A DNA stretch of 64,000 nt from Methylocystis sp. L43 (GCF_015709525.1 NZ_JADNRA010000019.1:34967-98966); one strand, 5' to 3'. Shown: positions 9,044-17,881, counted from the first letter of the stretch. Numbers and translations: made by a program. The notes: a model not told the origin generated them from the sequence alone.

Positions 9044-9522
9044 CGGCGAAATCGATTGCGCAAATAAAGGCGGACATCGACGCGCATCTGCTTGCGCATG
9101 GCGCCTCGATCGATCCGTCGCCGATCCTGCGCGAGACGCTCTTCGACATCCTCGACTCGCTAAAGGCCTATGATACCCCGGATCCGCATTTGATCCGGCT
9201 GACCTACCCTGGCATCCCGTCGCCGAGTTCGCTGGTGCTTGGCGAAGTCTTTGTCGTCGGCGTGGCGTTCCCTGCAAATTTTGCGGGATCGCAGTTTCGC
9301 TGCCTCGTCGCCCCGCACGAAACTTACATGCTTCGTATCCTCAAAAACGGCGACGAGGTTGGCGCAATCGATTTCGCCGCCAGTGAAACAATCGCGACGA
9401 TCTCGACCAGCGACGGCGAGAGTCTGCTGTTCGAGACGGGAGACATTCTGCAGCTCGTCACGCAGGCGAGCCTCGACGTGATCTCAGGCATCTTCGGCGC
9501 GCTCGCCGGAACCCGCGTCTGA
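9040..9522 (+). CDS. Small phage protein downstream of fibre 2
   Basis: A 160-residue soluble protein whose ATG overlaps the stop of fibre 2. The first 45 residues are helical ([14 protein letters not shown]). The remaining 110 are beta-rich, with [19 protein letters not shown] and [13 protein letters not shown] segments that suggest an immunoglobulin- or carbohydrate-binding-like sandwich. It stands in the same place relative to fibre 2 as the DUF4376-like gene does relative to fibre 1, so a fibre-associated adaptor or chaperone role is plausible. The family is not recognised. Confidence 0.6.
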   Translation: MTAKSIAQIKADIDAHLLAHGASIDPSPILRETLFDILDSLKAYDTPDPHLIRLTYPGIPSPSSLVLGEVFVVGVAFPANFAGSQFRCLVAPHETYMLRILKNGDEVGAIDFAASETIATISTSDGESLLFETGDILQLVTQASLDVISGIFGALAGTRV

Positions 9523-9523
9523 C

Positions 9524-11212
9524 ATGCGTCGCTTTCAGCCAGAATATTGGACCGTTAATTCGAACGTCGAGGCGTCGGCGGCGCTGACGACTCCCGCGCA
9601 GGACGCGCTGACGGTCGCTCTGATCTTTCGCTCCACCAATGACCTCGTGGGACTGATCTGGGAATGCGACGACACGATCTCGCATCCGCTGTGCCGCTAT
9701 GAGAGCGCCCACGATTTCAGCGTCGCAGTTCTCGAATTTGATTTCGAGATGGCTGGCGTCGCCTCCATGCTCTCTGAACGCCCGCCGAGCTTCACGGTCG
9801 AACACCTCGACGGATCGGTGAGCTATGTGCTGCCGGCGGCCTATGCGACGGACATGGCCGCAGACGGAATGTCCGGACATATCCGGTTGGAGTTCTCGCA
9901 GGTCGGCGGCGGCTGGGAAGGGACGGAGCCTGTCGACTGGACAAGCGTCAAGCGGATGTTTCTCTCGCTCATCCCAGAGGATTACGAACTCCCGGCCGAT
10001 CCGCCGGTTCTGACGCCGCTCGCCGAAGAGGTCGTCGCCCATTTCTCCATGATCAACATCAGCGTCGAAGGCCCTGATCTCTTCAAATGGCGCGCCGGCG
10101 TCGCGCCGCACAAGCTCGGCATGACCGACGGCTATGACGACTCCTATCATCTCGCGCCAAAGCGCATCGTCGACGCCGCTCATGATCTCGGCTACCGCGG
10201 CTGGTATAATGTTTATCTCGGGCTCTCGCACCATCACGCCGTCGCCTGGTCGGAGAGCGAAGAGCGCTTCATCGTCGACATTGATAAGCCGGTCATCAAT
10301 TCGGCGGCCCGAGCATGGTGGGACGATCTCGTCGTCAACCTCGTCGCCAACGGCTTCGAGAAGATCGTGGTGTCGATCTCCTATGAGATCATCCATTATC
10401 TGATGCCGCTCGCCTGGCGGCAGCTCGATCATCTGGGCAATGCGGGAAGGTCTGGCTGGAACCCGCCGTCGGAATTCATCTCTCCCTGCCACCGTGATGC
10501 GCTCGACTATATCGTGGCATGCGCCGATTATCTGGTCTGGCGAGTCGTCGCGCTCGGCGGCGAGGCGTATTTTCAGATCGGCGAGCCCTGGTGGTGGGAC
10601 AACGCGTATGTTGTCGATGGGGGGCCGTGTTTCTATGATCCTGAGACTATCTCAGCCTATACGGCCGAGACTGGCTTACCCGTTCCTACACCTTTTTTGG
10701 AAAGCACATCTTCAGACTTCAGCGCGCCGGCGCAGAGCGCCTTCGTGCATTGGCTCGGTGACAAGCTGGGCGAGTCGACGCTCTACATCCTTGACGCCGT
10801 CAAAGCGCTCCAGCCGACGGTCAAGACGACGGTCCTCGTCTTCACGCCGCAGGTGTTTTCGCGACCCATGCTAAAGATCGTCAATCTACCCGTCGCGCAT
10901 TGGGCGCATCCTGCCTTCGATATCCTGCAGATCGAGGATTACGACTGGGTCATCGCCGCCGATTGGGCGAAGCATGAGACCACTTACGAGACAGGCTTCG
11001 CGACGCTCGGCTACCCACCAGCCCAGACCCAATATTTCAGCGGCTTCGTTCTGAACGCGGGGGACGCGGAGTGGGTGTGGCCGCGCATCTTCCTTTGCAT
11101 TCGCGAGGGCTATGCGCGCGTTTCTCAAACTTGGGTTTGGGCGCGCCCGCAAATCTGGCGAGAAGGGATCATTTGGCAAGACGCCGAGATGATCACCGTC
11201 CAGGGCGACTAG
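9524..11212 (+). CDS. Phage tail protein with a TIM-barrel/glycoside-hydrolase-like domain
   Basis: A 562-residue protein. The first 165 residues form a beta-rich domain that ends at an SLIPEDYELPADPPVL linker. The rest looks like a (beta/alpha)8 barrel: an LGYRGWYNVYLGLSHHH strand, an IVVSISYEIIHYL strand, a GGEAYFQIGEPWWWDNAY strand with a Glu in a family-A-hydrolase-like GEPWWW setting, and a C-terminal LQIEDYDWVIAADW strand. Comparable barrel-bearing tail proteins exist in gene-transfer agents and some phages. Whether it is catalytic cannot be told from sequence alone. It precedes the sheath gene. Confidence 0.6.
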   Translation: MRRFQPEYWTVNSNVEASAALTTPAQDALTVALIFRSTNDLVGLIWECDDTISHPLCRYESAHDFSVAVLEFDFEMAGVASMLSERPPSFTVEHLDGSVSYVLPAAYATDMAADGMSGHIRLEFSQVGGGWEGTEPVDWTSVKRMFLSLIPEDYELPADPPVLTPLAEEVVAHFSMINISVEGPDLFKWRAGVAPHKLGMTDGYDDSYHLAPKRIVDAAHDLGYRGWYNVYLGLSHHHAVAWSESEERFIVDIDKPVINSAARAWWDDLVVNLVANGFEKIVVSISYEIIHYLMPLAWRQLDHLGNAGRSGWNPPSEFISPCHRDALDYIVACADYLVWRVVALGGEAYFQIGEPWWWDNAYVVDGGPCFYDPETISAYTAETGLPVPTPFLESTSSDFSAPAQSAFVHWLGDKLGESTLYILDAVKALQPTVKTTVLVFTPQVFSRPMLKIVNLPVAHWAHPAFDILQIEDYDWVIAADWAKHETTYETGFATLGYPPAQTQYFSGFVLNAGDAEWVWPRIFLCIREGYARVSQTWVWARPQIWREGIIWQDAEMITVQGD

Positions 11213-11295
11213 GCGACGTCTTTCTCCTCATGAAAAATTTCGTGGCCAAATACGACGGCGAGCCCTCGTAGGGTGCGGCGCGTTTGATCGGGCGT

Positions 11296-11323
11296 CAAGC
11301 GAGGTTTTGCAAGCGAGGTTTTG
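11296..11323 (+). repeat. Perfect tandem 14-bp repeat carrying a doubled ribosome site
   Basis: The 14-mer CAAGCGAGGTTTTG occurs twice head to tail and ends one base before the ATG of the sheath gene. Each copy carries a GCGAGG Shine-Dalgarno-like core. Only the second is at normal spacing. Confidence 0.85.
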
Positions 11324-11324
11324 A

Positions 11325-12599
11325 ATGCCTGCGACCACCCCCAATGTCGGCGTGAGGACGTTCCTCAACCGGGCCGACAAGGTTCCTTTTCTCATCGCCG
11401 ACATGTCGACGATTGGCGGCGTCTTCACGCCGGGAACGGGCATCGACCGCTCGAAATTCCCCGTCGATACGCCTGTCCATTTCACGACGAGCGACACGGA
11501 GATGGTCACGGCGGCCGGCACCGGCACGCTCAAGCAACTTATCGAGGCCTGCAACTACTCCGGCATCGTCGCTTCGATCGTCGCCTGCGTGCCCGACATT
11601 CTGGTCGGCGACACCGCCGATCAGAAGATGACGAAGATGGTTGGCGACTCCGTCGCCAAGACCGGCGCCTGGGCGATGATGGCGGCGCAGGGCGAGACCG
11701 GCGTCGTGCCCGATCTCCTGATCGCGCCCGACTTCGCGCATCTGCGGCCGGGCGACGCCGCCAATCCGATCATCGCGGCCTTCGACGCCATCTGCGAGCG
11801 CCTGATCACGCCGCTGGCGATCGCCGACACGCCTTCGGCCGATAAGACCGTGGCAGCCGAATGGGCGGCGGACTGGGCCGAAACGCTCAACGTCATCTGC
11901 TGCGGCCAGGGCGTGCGCGTCTCCGAGGGCGGCGTGCCGGTCACCCGCGCGAGCGCCCCCTATATCGCCGCGCTGATGGCGAAGACCGACAAGCAGATGG
12001 GCGGGCCTTACTACAATCCCGGCAATCAGCCGCTCGGCATTCTCGGGCCTTCGCGCGCCGTCGAGTGTAATTACACCGACCCGGACAGCGAGCATAACTG
12101 GCTCCTGCAGCGCGGCGTCAACACGATCGTGCAGCTGGAAAAAAACCGCACCTCGCGCAGCGTGAATTCGCCGCAGGGCAAGATGTTCTGGGGCTTCTTC
12201 ACGACGTCCAACGATCCGCTGTGGCGGCTGATCAATGTCGTGCGCACGCGCAAGGCGATCCGCGAGGTCATTCCGCGCACGCTCGTTCGCTATCTCGGCC
12301 AGAATATCGGGACCAATCTCGTCGTCACGCTGCGCCAGTCGGTGATGGACTTCCTTGGCGAATTGGCGTCGCTCCCCGAGCCGGCGATCCTGCCCGGCTT
12401 CGACGTGATCTGGGATCGCGATCAGAACTCGAACGCGGTGCTGCGCGTCGGCGGCCTCGTCTTCAACGCCTATTGGGAAGAGAGCCCGGCGCTTGTCGAT
12501 CTGCAGCTCTACACCGGCCGGCGCGAGCAGAGCTTCGACATTCTCGCCTCTGAAATTCAAGCGGCGATGGCGCAATACAACGTGTCGGGAACTCTTTAG
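11325..12599 (+). CDS. Phage tail sheath protein (P2 FI type)
   Basis: A 424-residue contractile sheath subunit. The N-terminal GVRTFLNRADKVPF strand and the C-terminal GGLVFNAYWEESPALVDLQLY and FDILASEIQ stretches match the P2 FI family; the C-terminal part is the conserved handshake domain of sheath proteins. The SVNSPQGKMFWGFFTTSNDPLW segment region (about residues 277-298) fits the conserved R-T-x-N-G-x-R-x-W core of FI proteins in diverged form. It is followed by the tube gene as in P2. Confidence 0.9.
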   Translation: MPATTPNVGVRTFLNRADKVPFLIADMSTIGGVFTPGTGIDRSKFPVDTPVHFTTSDTEMVTAAGTGTLKQLIEACNYSGIVASIVACVPDILVGDTADQKMTKMVGDSVAKTGAWAMMAAQGETGVVPDLLIAPDFAHLRPGDAANPIIAAFDAICERLITPLAIADTPSADKTVAAEWAADWAETLNVICCGQGVRVSEGGVPVTRASAPYIAALMAKTDKQMGGPYYNPGNQPLGILGPSRAVECNYTDPDSEHNWLLQRGVNTIVQLEKNRTSRSVNSPQGKMFWGFFTTSNDPLWRLINVVRTRKAIREVIPRTLVRYLGQNIGTNLVVTLRQSVMDFLGELASLPEPAILPGFDVIWDRDQNSNAVLRVGGLVFNAYWEESPALVDLQLYTGRREQSFDILASEIQAAMAQYNVSGTL

Positions 12600-12623
12600 A
12601 CCGCGCGCGAAAAGGATTGACAG

Positions 12624-13154
12624 ATGGACAACATCGTTCGCGGCTGCAACTGGTATTTCGCCCAGCTCAATGTTTGGCGCGTGCTCGACGAAGTGACGCT
12701 GCCGGAGCTGACGTTTCAGACCGAGGATTTCACGCCGGGTGGCCACATGATGGGCGTCGCTTGGCCCGAGGACATGCAGCCGCTGAAGGCGACGATCAAA
12801 CTCAAGAGCGACGATCCGCGCATTCGCGGGCTCTGCGGCAAACAGCCCGGCGATTATGTCACCGCCACTTACTACGAAAATCTGCGCTCTTTCCGGACTG
12901 GCGCCAACAAGGGCCGCATCATCACGATGAAAGGCCTCTTGAACTCGGTGAAGGCGGATGTCCGCAAGGGCGTCAAATCGTCGATGACCGAATATGAGTT
13001 CTCCAGCATCGTCTACTACGAGGACATCGTCGACGCCGTCGTGGTGCATCGCTTCGATCAATTCATGGGGCCGGGCGCGACCGTCATCGGCGGAGCCGCG
13101 CTCTTCGCAGACATGGCGGCCAATCTCGCGATCAATGGAGGGACAGCGCTGTGA
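12624..13154 (+). CDS. Phage major tail tube protein (P2 FII type)
   Basis: A 176-residue tube subunit. The N terminus starts with NIVRGCNWYF and the protein contains LPELTFQTEDFTPGGHMM, a strong match to the FII family, whose members have an L-P-x-L-x-x-x-x-x-x-x-x-A-G core followed by two beta-sheets. The gene lies 24 nt after the sheath gene with an AAAAGGA ribosome site, and the following chaperone gene overlaps its end by 4 nt. Confidence 0.9.
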   Translation: MDNIVRGCNWYFAQLNVWRVLDEVTLPELTFQTEDFTPGGHMMGVAWPEDMQPLKATIKLKSDDPRIRGLCGKQPGDYVTATYYENLRSFRTGANKGRIITMKGLLNSVKADVRKGVKSSMTEYEFSSIVYYEDIVDAVVVHRFDQFMGPGATVIGGAALFADMAANLAINGGTAL

Positions 13155-13594
13155 ACGATGCCAAAAGTGGCGTTGAAAGCGCCGTGAAAGCCGATTTTGC
13201 GCAAGTGCCGCTCCCTCCCGATGGCGCCGAGGGCGAGGTGAGGGAAGCGAGCGCTCCGGCCGGCCCGTCGCAGCCGCAAGCGGAAGTCGCCATCCTTGAA
13301 TTCGAAGATCCGGCGGGCATGATTGAGGAGGTTCCGCTGAACCATCCCTTCCGCTGGAAGGGAGAATGGCTGCGGAAAGTCTCGATCCGCCGGCTCATCT
13401 TCGCCGAAGCGCTCCGCGTCAACGAAGAGGCGCAGAAAGCGGGCCGCGAGGTCACGTCAATCGACCTGTTTGCGGCGATGACCGCACTGTCGGCGCCCGT
13501 GATCCGCGGCATGGAGGCTACCGACGCCGATCGCGTCACAAAGGCCTGCCTCCCTTTCTTGCCCCTGACCGAGGAGGATCGCGCCTCTCCGTAG
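13151..13594 (+). CDS. Phage tail assembly chaperone, short form (gpE-like)
   Basis: A 147-residue protein starting at GTG 13151 in a GTGA overlap with the tube gene. Residues about 1-50 are a Pro/Ala-rich acidic lead. Residues 60-147 resemble the P2 E / Mu Gp41 tail assembly chaperone family: LNHPFRWKGEWLRKVSIRRL-type strand pair, then helices. This protein should coat the tape measure during tail assembly. A zero-frame slippery heptamer lies 12 codons before the stop, and an open -1 frame continues beyond it, as in P2 E/E'. Confidence 0.82.
   Translation: MNDAKSGVESAVKADFAQVPLPPDGAEGEVREASAPAGPSQPQAEVAILEFEDPAGMIEEVPLNHPFRWKGEWLRKVSIRRLIFAEALRVNEEAQKAGREVTSIDLFAAMTALSAPVIRGMEATDADRVTKACLPFLPLTEEDRASP
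13552..13558 (+). other. Candidate programmed -1 ribosomal frameshift site (C CCT TTC)
   Basis: The heptamer fits X XXY YYZ in the zero frame of the gpE-like gene: the zero-frame codons are CTC-CCT-TTC-TTG, and a -1 slip re-pairs on CCC and TTT. The -1 frame then stays open to 13782. Position and architecture are the same as in P2 E/E', where the fusion is known to be made by -1 frameshifting. Confidence 0.75.
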
Positions 13595-13782
13595 ACTGGT
13601 CCGATCTGCGGCGCATCGGCCTCCTAGCGTGCCGCTTCATGAACGAGCCCTGGAGCCGCGTGTTGCGCATGCCGCTCGACGAAGTGATCCGCAACGTCTT
13701 CGAGGGACAGCAGATCGAGGATGAGGACGGCGCCGGCGCGCAGATCAGGCTGCTCAACGAGCTGATGACGAAATTGATGTGA
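13558..13782 (+). CDS. Tail assembly chaperone frameshift extension (E'-like)
   Basis: The -1 frame read after the slippery site encodes 74 residues up to a TGA at 13780-13782. The part beyond the short-form stop is VDWSDLRRIGLL, a conserved-looking FMNEPWSRVLRMPLDEV helix and a C-terminal IRLLNELMTKL helix, and has no good start codon of its own. The long product would be about 210 residues. E' extensions in P2-like phages bind the tape measure or the tail initiator, and the tape measure gene follows 60 nt downstream. Confidence 0.75.
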   Translation, partial: LAPDRGGSRLSVDWSDLRRIGLLACRFMNEPWSRVLRMPLDEVIRNVFEGQQIEDEDGAGAQIRLLNELMTKLM

Positions 13783-13842
13783 GGCGGGAACCGGCGCGAG
13801 CGGCTGCGGCAGCGCAGAGCGAGCGACGCAGGAGCTAAAATC

Positions 13843-16035
13843 ATGGCCGATCTCGACGTCGCCGTAAGGCTCAAATTCCTCACCGATGGCGAAGGAAAGC
13901 TGAGGGCGGCGGCGAAGAGTCTTGCCGACTTCAGCAAGAGCGCATCGAGGCTCTCCGGGCGCGCGACAGGCCGCTTCGGCGGCGATCTCAACAAAGCGTG
14001 GCATGCGAGCGTGAAGCTCGGCGGCGCGCTCGACAAGAGCGCCAAGTCCGCCGGCAAGACCGCGACCGGGTTGCGCGCGATCGGAACGGGCGCGAGCGGC
14101 ATTGATCGCACGCGCGCCGCGGTCGATCGGCTGGCCAAATCAACGAACGCGCTGGGCGCGGCCGATCGAAAGGTCCGGCTCGGCGCAGCCGCTTCGGGCG
14201 GAGGAAGCGTTCTCGCGGCCGGCGCGCTTGGCGGCGCCATGGCCAAGCGAAAGGCCGCGCTGAAAGAAGGCTTCGCGGAAGCCGCCTCGCACGTCTCTCC
14301 TGGAGCCGGCTATCTCGTCGGGGCCGGAACGGCGGTCGCCGCTGGCGCGGCTGTGGGCGGAACCGTCGCAACGGTCGGCGCCGCGATGGCCTATGGAACC
14401 AAACAGGCGATCGACTTCGAAAAGGCGATGGCCGACGTGAAGAAGAAGGTCACGCTCGATCAAGGCGAGAGCTGGCTCGATGTCGAGCGCGCGATCAACA
14501 AGGTATCGCGCGAAATGGGCATGGCGCGGACCGATACGGCGGCGCTGACCGCCATGGCTGGGCAGGCGGGAATTGCCTACAAGGACCTGGGCGCATTCAT
14601 GAGACTCGCCGCTAAGGCGGCGACGGGATGGGACGTCGCGCCGAAAGAGGCGTCGGAGCGTCTCGCGAAAATCAAAGCGCAGACACAGTGGACCATTCCA
14701 CAGCTTGAAGAATTTGCGGACAAAGTGAACGCTCTCGGCGACTCCTCGGCCTCCGCCGAGAGGGACATCGTTGAGATGTTTCAGCGTGCGGCCGGCGCCG
14801 CGAAAGCGGCCAGTGTTCCGCTCGACACGTCGCTTGCGGTGACGACGGCGCTCAATTCGATCGGTATGCAGGAAGAGGTTGCCGCGCGCTTTTGGAATGC
14901 CTTTTCGTCGAAAATGCGCACGGCGGCGTCAGGCGGCCGCGGCGCGAAACAGGCCGCAGAAGGCTACAAGATGATCGGCTTGACCCTGAAGCAGGTCGAG
15001 CAGGGCATGAAGAACGACGCGACGAAGACGATCCTCGACGTGCTGGACCGTTTGGAGAAAAGCTCCGAAAAAGCTTCAGCGGCCGTGAAAATCTTCGGAC
15101 AGGAATGGTGGGACGAGGCGGCGCGTAGCGGCCAGGCGCTGCCCGAAATCCGCAAGAACCTTGAGATGCTCGCCAGCGGCTCATGGAAGGGCTCGCTCGA
15201 CCAGAATCTCAAGATTGATCTCGACACGACCGCTAACCGCCTTAATCGCCTAAAGGCGTTGGTTTCCGAAATCGGCGACGGGCTGATGCGTTGGTCGCTG
15301 AAGCCCATCGGCGACGCTTCCGAGAAATGGCAGGCGGCGGCGGAGCGCTGGGAGCGCGCTGCGGAAGCCGACAGGATACTTTCCAAGGCCGGCAAAGAAA
15401 TGTTGTCGGCGGCGGAAGCCAGGCGCGTGGTCAATGATCCGGATCTGCGCGCGAGAATCGAGGCGCAGGAGCGCGCCAGAACCGGCACTGGCGAGTCGCT
15501 TGCGGCCTATGAACGGCGACTTCGCCTCGATCGCCCGGTCAAGGCGCCCGCGCCGATGATCTCGCAAATCGAGGGCGCTACGCCTCATATCGACGCGCGG
15601 CAAATCAATCAGGCGGCGGCTGAGAGCGTCGCCAAGGCCAACGATCTCTATGACGCGCTGCAAAAGCTGAATGTAACGGTAAGGCCGAACGTCGACGGCG
15701 CCGGCGCTATCGCACAGATGGAAGTCCTCAAGCAAAAAGCGCAAGAGACGGCCAGCGCCATGCGCGCGCTGCAGAACTTTGGCGCGCCGACATCAGGAAC
15801 GCGCGTCAATCCCACATTGACAGGCGCGCCTCGCGGCGGCGGCGGCTCGACAGGCGGCGGAAGCGCGCCAGCGACGCCGGGAAAGCAGTCGCGGCTCGGA
15901 CGCGGCGGCCCCATTCAAATCGGAACCGCGCATTTCCACGGCGTCAAGGACGCTGGCGCCATGCGTCGCCAGCTTGCCGCGCTCGATCGCCGCATCCGCA
16001 GCGCGCGCGACAACGCCCTGCATGACATAGGTTGA
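13843..16035 (+). CDS. Phage tail tape measure protein (P2 T type)
   Basis: A 730-residue tape measure protein with an AGGAG ribosome site. It begins with the LDVAVRLKFLTDGEGKL entry common in the family. A long helical Ala/Lys region follows, then a Gly/Ala-rich hydrophobic stretch (about 150-190, GYLVGAGTAVAAGAAVGG), then the conserved phage-TMP core with AIDFEKAMADVKKKV and the TAMAGQAGIAYKDLGAFMRLA helix pair (about 190-280). The C-terminal 70 residues are Gly/Ser-rich and end with a basic helix. Length sets the tail length, so a short tail is expected. The stop overlaps the start of gpU. Confidence 0.88.
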   Translation: MADLDVAVRLKFLTDGEGKLRAAAKSLADFSKSASRLSGRATGRFGGDLNKAWHASVKLGGALDKSAKSAGKTATGLRAIGTGASGIDRTRAAVDRLAKSTNALGAADRKVRLGAAASGGGSVLAAGALGGAMAKRKAALKEGFAEAASHVSPGAGYLVGAGTAVAAGAAVGGTVATVGAAMAYGTKQAIDFEKAMADVKKKVTLDQGESWLDVERAINKVSREMGMARTDTAALTAMAGQAGIAYKDLGAFMRLAAKAATGWDVAPKEASERLAKIKAQTQWTIPQLEEFADKVNALGDSSASAERDIVEMFQRAAGAAKAASVPLDTSLAVTTALNSIGMQEEVAARFWNAFSSKMRTAASGGRGAKQAAEGYKMIGLTLKQVEQGMKNDATKTILDVLDRLEKSSEKASAAVKIFGQEWWDEAARSGQALPEIRKNLEMLASGSWKGSLDQNLKIDLDTTANRLNRLKALVSEIGDGLMRWSLKPIGDASEKWQAAAERWERAAEADRILSKAGKEMLSAAEARRVVNDPDLRARIEAQERARTGTGESLAAYERRLRLDRPVKAPAPMISQIEGATPHIDARQINQAAAESVAKANDLYDALQKLNVTVRPNVDGAGAIAQMEVLKQKAQETASAMRALQNFGAPTSGTRVNPTLTGAPRGGGGSTGGGSAPATPGKQSRLGRGGPIQIGTAHFHGVKDAGAMRRQLAALDRRIRSARDNALHDIG

Positions 16036-16451
16036 TGATGTCGCAACCGATCGCTCTCATCGGCTCCGCAATCGTCGACGTGATCGGCATCACGCCGCTC
16101 GGTTTCGGCGAGATCATGGAAGCCAACTGGGCGCGTCACCCCGTCTTCGACAGCGATCCCTATTACCAGCCGGCGTCGGGCGGCGACCATATCGAGACCC
16201 TCCATCTTGCCTGTCGTCCGCATATTTTCGGCGGTCTCGACAATTTCCAGTCGCTGAAACGCCACTGCAAGGCGCGCGAGCCGGTTCCCTACATCCGGAT
16301 GAGCGGGATGGTCGGCGGCTATCAGGGGCTCGTCGCGGTCCAGACCGTTTCGCGCGAGGAACGCCGCATCGCGCCCGGCGGCGTCGGCTGGCGCTGGGAA
16401 TTCACCATCGAATTGCTCTTCATCGGCGAGCATGCGGGAGGCGGGTTTTGA
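16035..16451 (+). CDS. Phage tail terminator-type protein U
   Basis: A 138-residue homologue of P2 gpU. The ATG at 16035 shares its A with the TGA of the tape measure gene (TGATG); a second ATG follows at 16038. Family features are the early IDVIGITPLGFGEIMEANWARHP segment region (about 13-35) and the central DHIETLHLACRPHIFGG stretch, where gpU proteins have a strand-turn-strand with a conserved G-x-x-x-x-x-x-x-G pattern. It comes between the tape measure and gene X as in P2-like prophages. Confidence 0.82.
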   Translation: MMSQPIALIGSAIVDVIGITPLGFGEIMEANWARHPVFDSDPYYQPASGGDHIETLHLACRPHIFGGLDNFQSLKRHCKAREPVPYIRMSGMVGGYQGLVAVQTVSREERRIAPGGVGWRWEFTIELLFIGEHAGGGF

Positions 16452-16654
16452 AACGCCTGATCATCGAGCCTGTGCGGCTCGACATCCTCGCCAGGGAGCA
16501 GATGGGATCGGAGCTGGACGGCGCCATGGAGGCGCTGCTCGACGCCAATCCAGGCCTCGCCAAAGAAGGCTCTTTCGTCGTCGCGCCGCGCGTCGTCGAA
16601 ATCCCGCCGACGCCGGAAAAGCCGACCATCCCCAACATCAATCCCTGGGACTGA
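16448..16654 (+). CDS. Phage tail protein X (LysM-like)
   Basis: A 68-residue protein of the gpX/LysM-like family. The TTG start at 16448 is in a TTGA overlap with the stop of gpU. The RLDILAREQMGSELDGAMEALLDANPGLA body is the single LysM-like fold found in gpX, and the C-terminal PTPEKPTIPNINPWD tail, ending in a Pro-rich N-P-W motif, is characteristic. gpX connects the tail tube to the spike complex together with gpD. Confidence 0.88.
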   Translation: MKRLIIEPVRLDILAREQMGSELDGAMEALLDANPGLAKEGSFVVAPRVVEIPPTPEKPTIPNINPWD

Positions 16655-16663
16655 TCTCTCCCC

Positions 16664-17680
16664 ATGTGGCGCAAGCCGATCCTCATCATCAACAACAGCT
16701 CGGGACGAAATATTCTTCCCGGTCTCTCGGGCCTTTGGCTGTCCTGCAAGGTGACTGAGCAGGCCGGCGACGAGAGCGACGAAGCCGAAATCATCTGCGT
16801 TGGCCCGCCCTCGAAATCCGGCCTTCCTGGCCGCGGCGAGAAATTCACGATCCTCGGCGGGTGGGAGGACGAAGGCCCGGTGATGCAGGGCGAATACACC
16901 GTGCAGAAAATCGTCTGCAGCGGCGATCCGGAAGAGGGAGACCGGATCACGATCGTGCTGCGGGCGGCCGACTATGTCGACAAGCTGAAAGCTCACGCCT
17001 CGAAACATTACGACGACAAGACCTATGGCGACATCATCGAGGACGTCGCCAAACAGGCCGGGCTCCAAGCCGAGGTCGACTCGGACGTCGCCAAGATCAA
17101 AGTGCCCTACCGGCTACGCTGGAACCAGTCGCATATCGATTTTGCGACCGAGCTCTCCGAGGAGGTGGGCGCGATCTGCAAGCCCACGGGCGGCAAGCTG
17201 ATCGCGGTGAAGCGCGGCGCCGGCAAGAGCGCCTCTGGCAAGAACCTCACGCCGATCGAGATCATACGGCGCAAAGGCTTTGCCTACGAGATCGAGATCG
17301 AACCGCGCCCAGAGGTGGGCGACGTCGCCGCCAGCTGGCACGACGAAAAGGCGGGCAAGCGGAAGGTCGCGAAACACAAGACCGGCCGTAAAGGACCGCT
17401 GCACGCCCTGCCGCACCCGTTTCGCAGCGAGGACGAGGCGAAGAAGGCGGCCGAGTCGGAAGCCTATGAAATGGGAAACGACACCGGCTCGGGGCACTTC
17501 GACGGCCCCGGCCTGCCGCACGCCCATGCCGAGGCGATCGTTAACGTCTCAGGCTTCGGCAAGCCGCTCGACGGCCGCTGGAAGGCCGAGACCGTCGAAA
17601 AGATCTGGGATGCGACCGGCGGCTTCGTGACCACGGTGCATGTGAAGGCGGGCGACGACGAGAAAGGGAAGAAGGCGTGA
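16664..17680 (+). CDS. Phage late control / tail hub protein D
   Basis: A 338-residue homologue of P2 gpD, the tail hub that carries the spike. Typical parts are the ISCK/LSCKVTEQAGDESDEAEI strand region near residue 25, the EYTVQKIVCSGDPEEGDRITIVLRAAD segment region (about 78-104), and a central GDIIEDVAKQAGL helix followed by YRLRWNQSHIDFATELSEE, in which the N-Q-S-D/H-x-x-F-x-x-x-L pattern is the gpD signature. The C-terminal 60 residues repeat the HAHAEAIVNVSGFGKPLDGRW core. It is the last clear tail gene. Confidence 0.88.
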   Translation: MWRKPILIINNSSGRNILPGLSGLWLSCKVTEQAGDESDEAEIICVGPPSKSGLPGRGEKFTILGGWEDEGPVMQGEYTVQKIVCSGDPEEGDRITIVLRAADYVDKLKAHASKHYDDKTYGDIIEDVAKQAGLQAEVDSDVAKIKVPYRLRWNQSHIDFATELSEEVGAICKPTGGKLIAVKRGAGKSASGKNLTPIEIIRRKGFAYEIEIEPRPEVGDVAASWHDEKAGKRKVAKHKTGRKGPLHALPHPFRSEDEAKKAAESEAYEMGNDTGSGHFDGPGLPHAHAEAIVNVSGFGKPLDGRWKAETVEKIWDATGGFVTTVHVKAGDDEKGKKA

Positions 17681-17881
17681 GCGAGCGAGCAACAGCCCTG
17701 GGTTGTTCGCGTGGCACAAGCCGGGGACGCCCGCCAATGTAGAGTTCGTAGCGGGGCCGGGTTGCCCCGGACGCGGGTCACAGCGTGGCAGCAAGATCCC
17801 GCGCAGCGCACCGAATCGATAACGCTCCCCGCCGCCGTCGTCGACGACACGGGGAAGATGCGGACTCGGGATTAACGAAGA

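Noticed and set aside
11295..13061. A 588-codon minus-strand frame opposite the sheath and tube genes
   Set aside because: The plus strand encodes clear FI and FII homologues; the minus frame is a shadow.
17711..17875. A 54-codon GTG frame between gpD and Dam (AWQQDPAQRTESITLP core)
   Set aside because: It reads somewhat like a protein, but there is no ribosome site, no upstream start in frame and no family; too weak to annotate.
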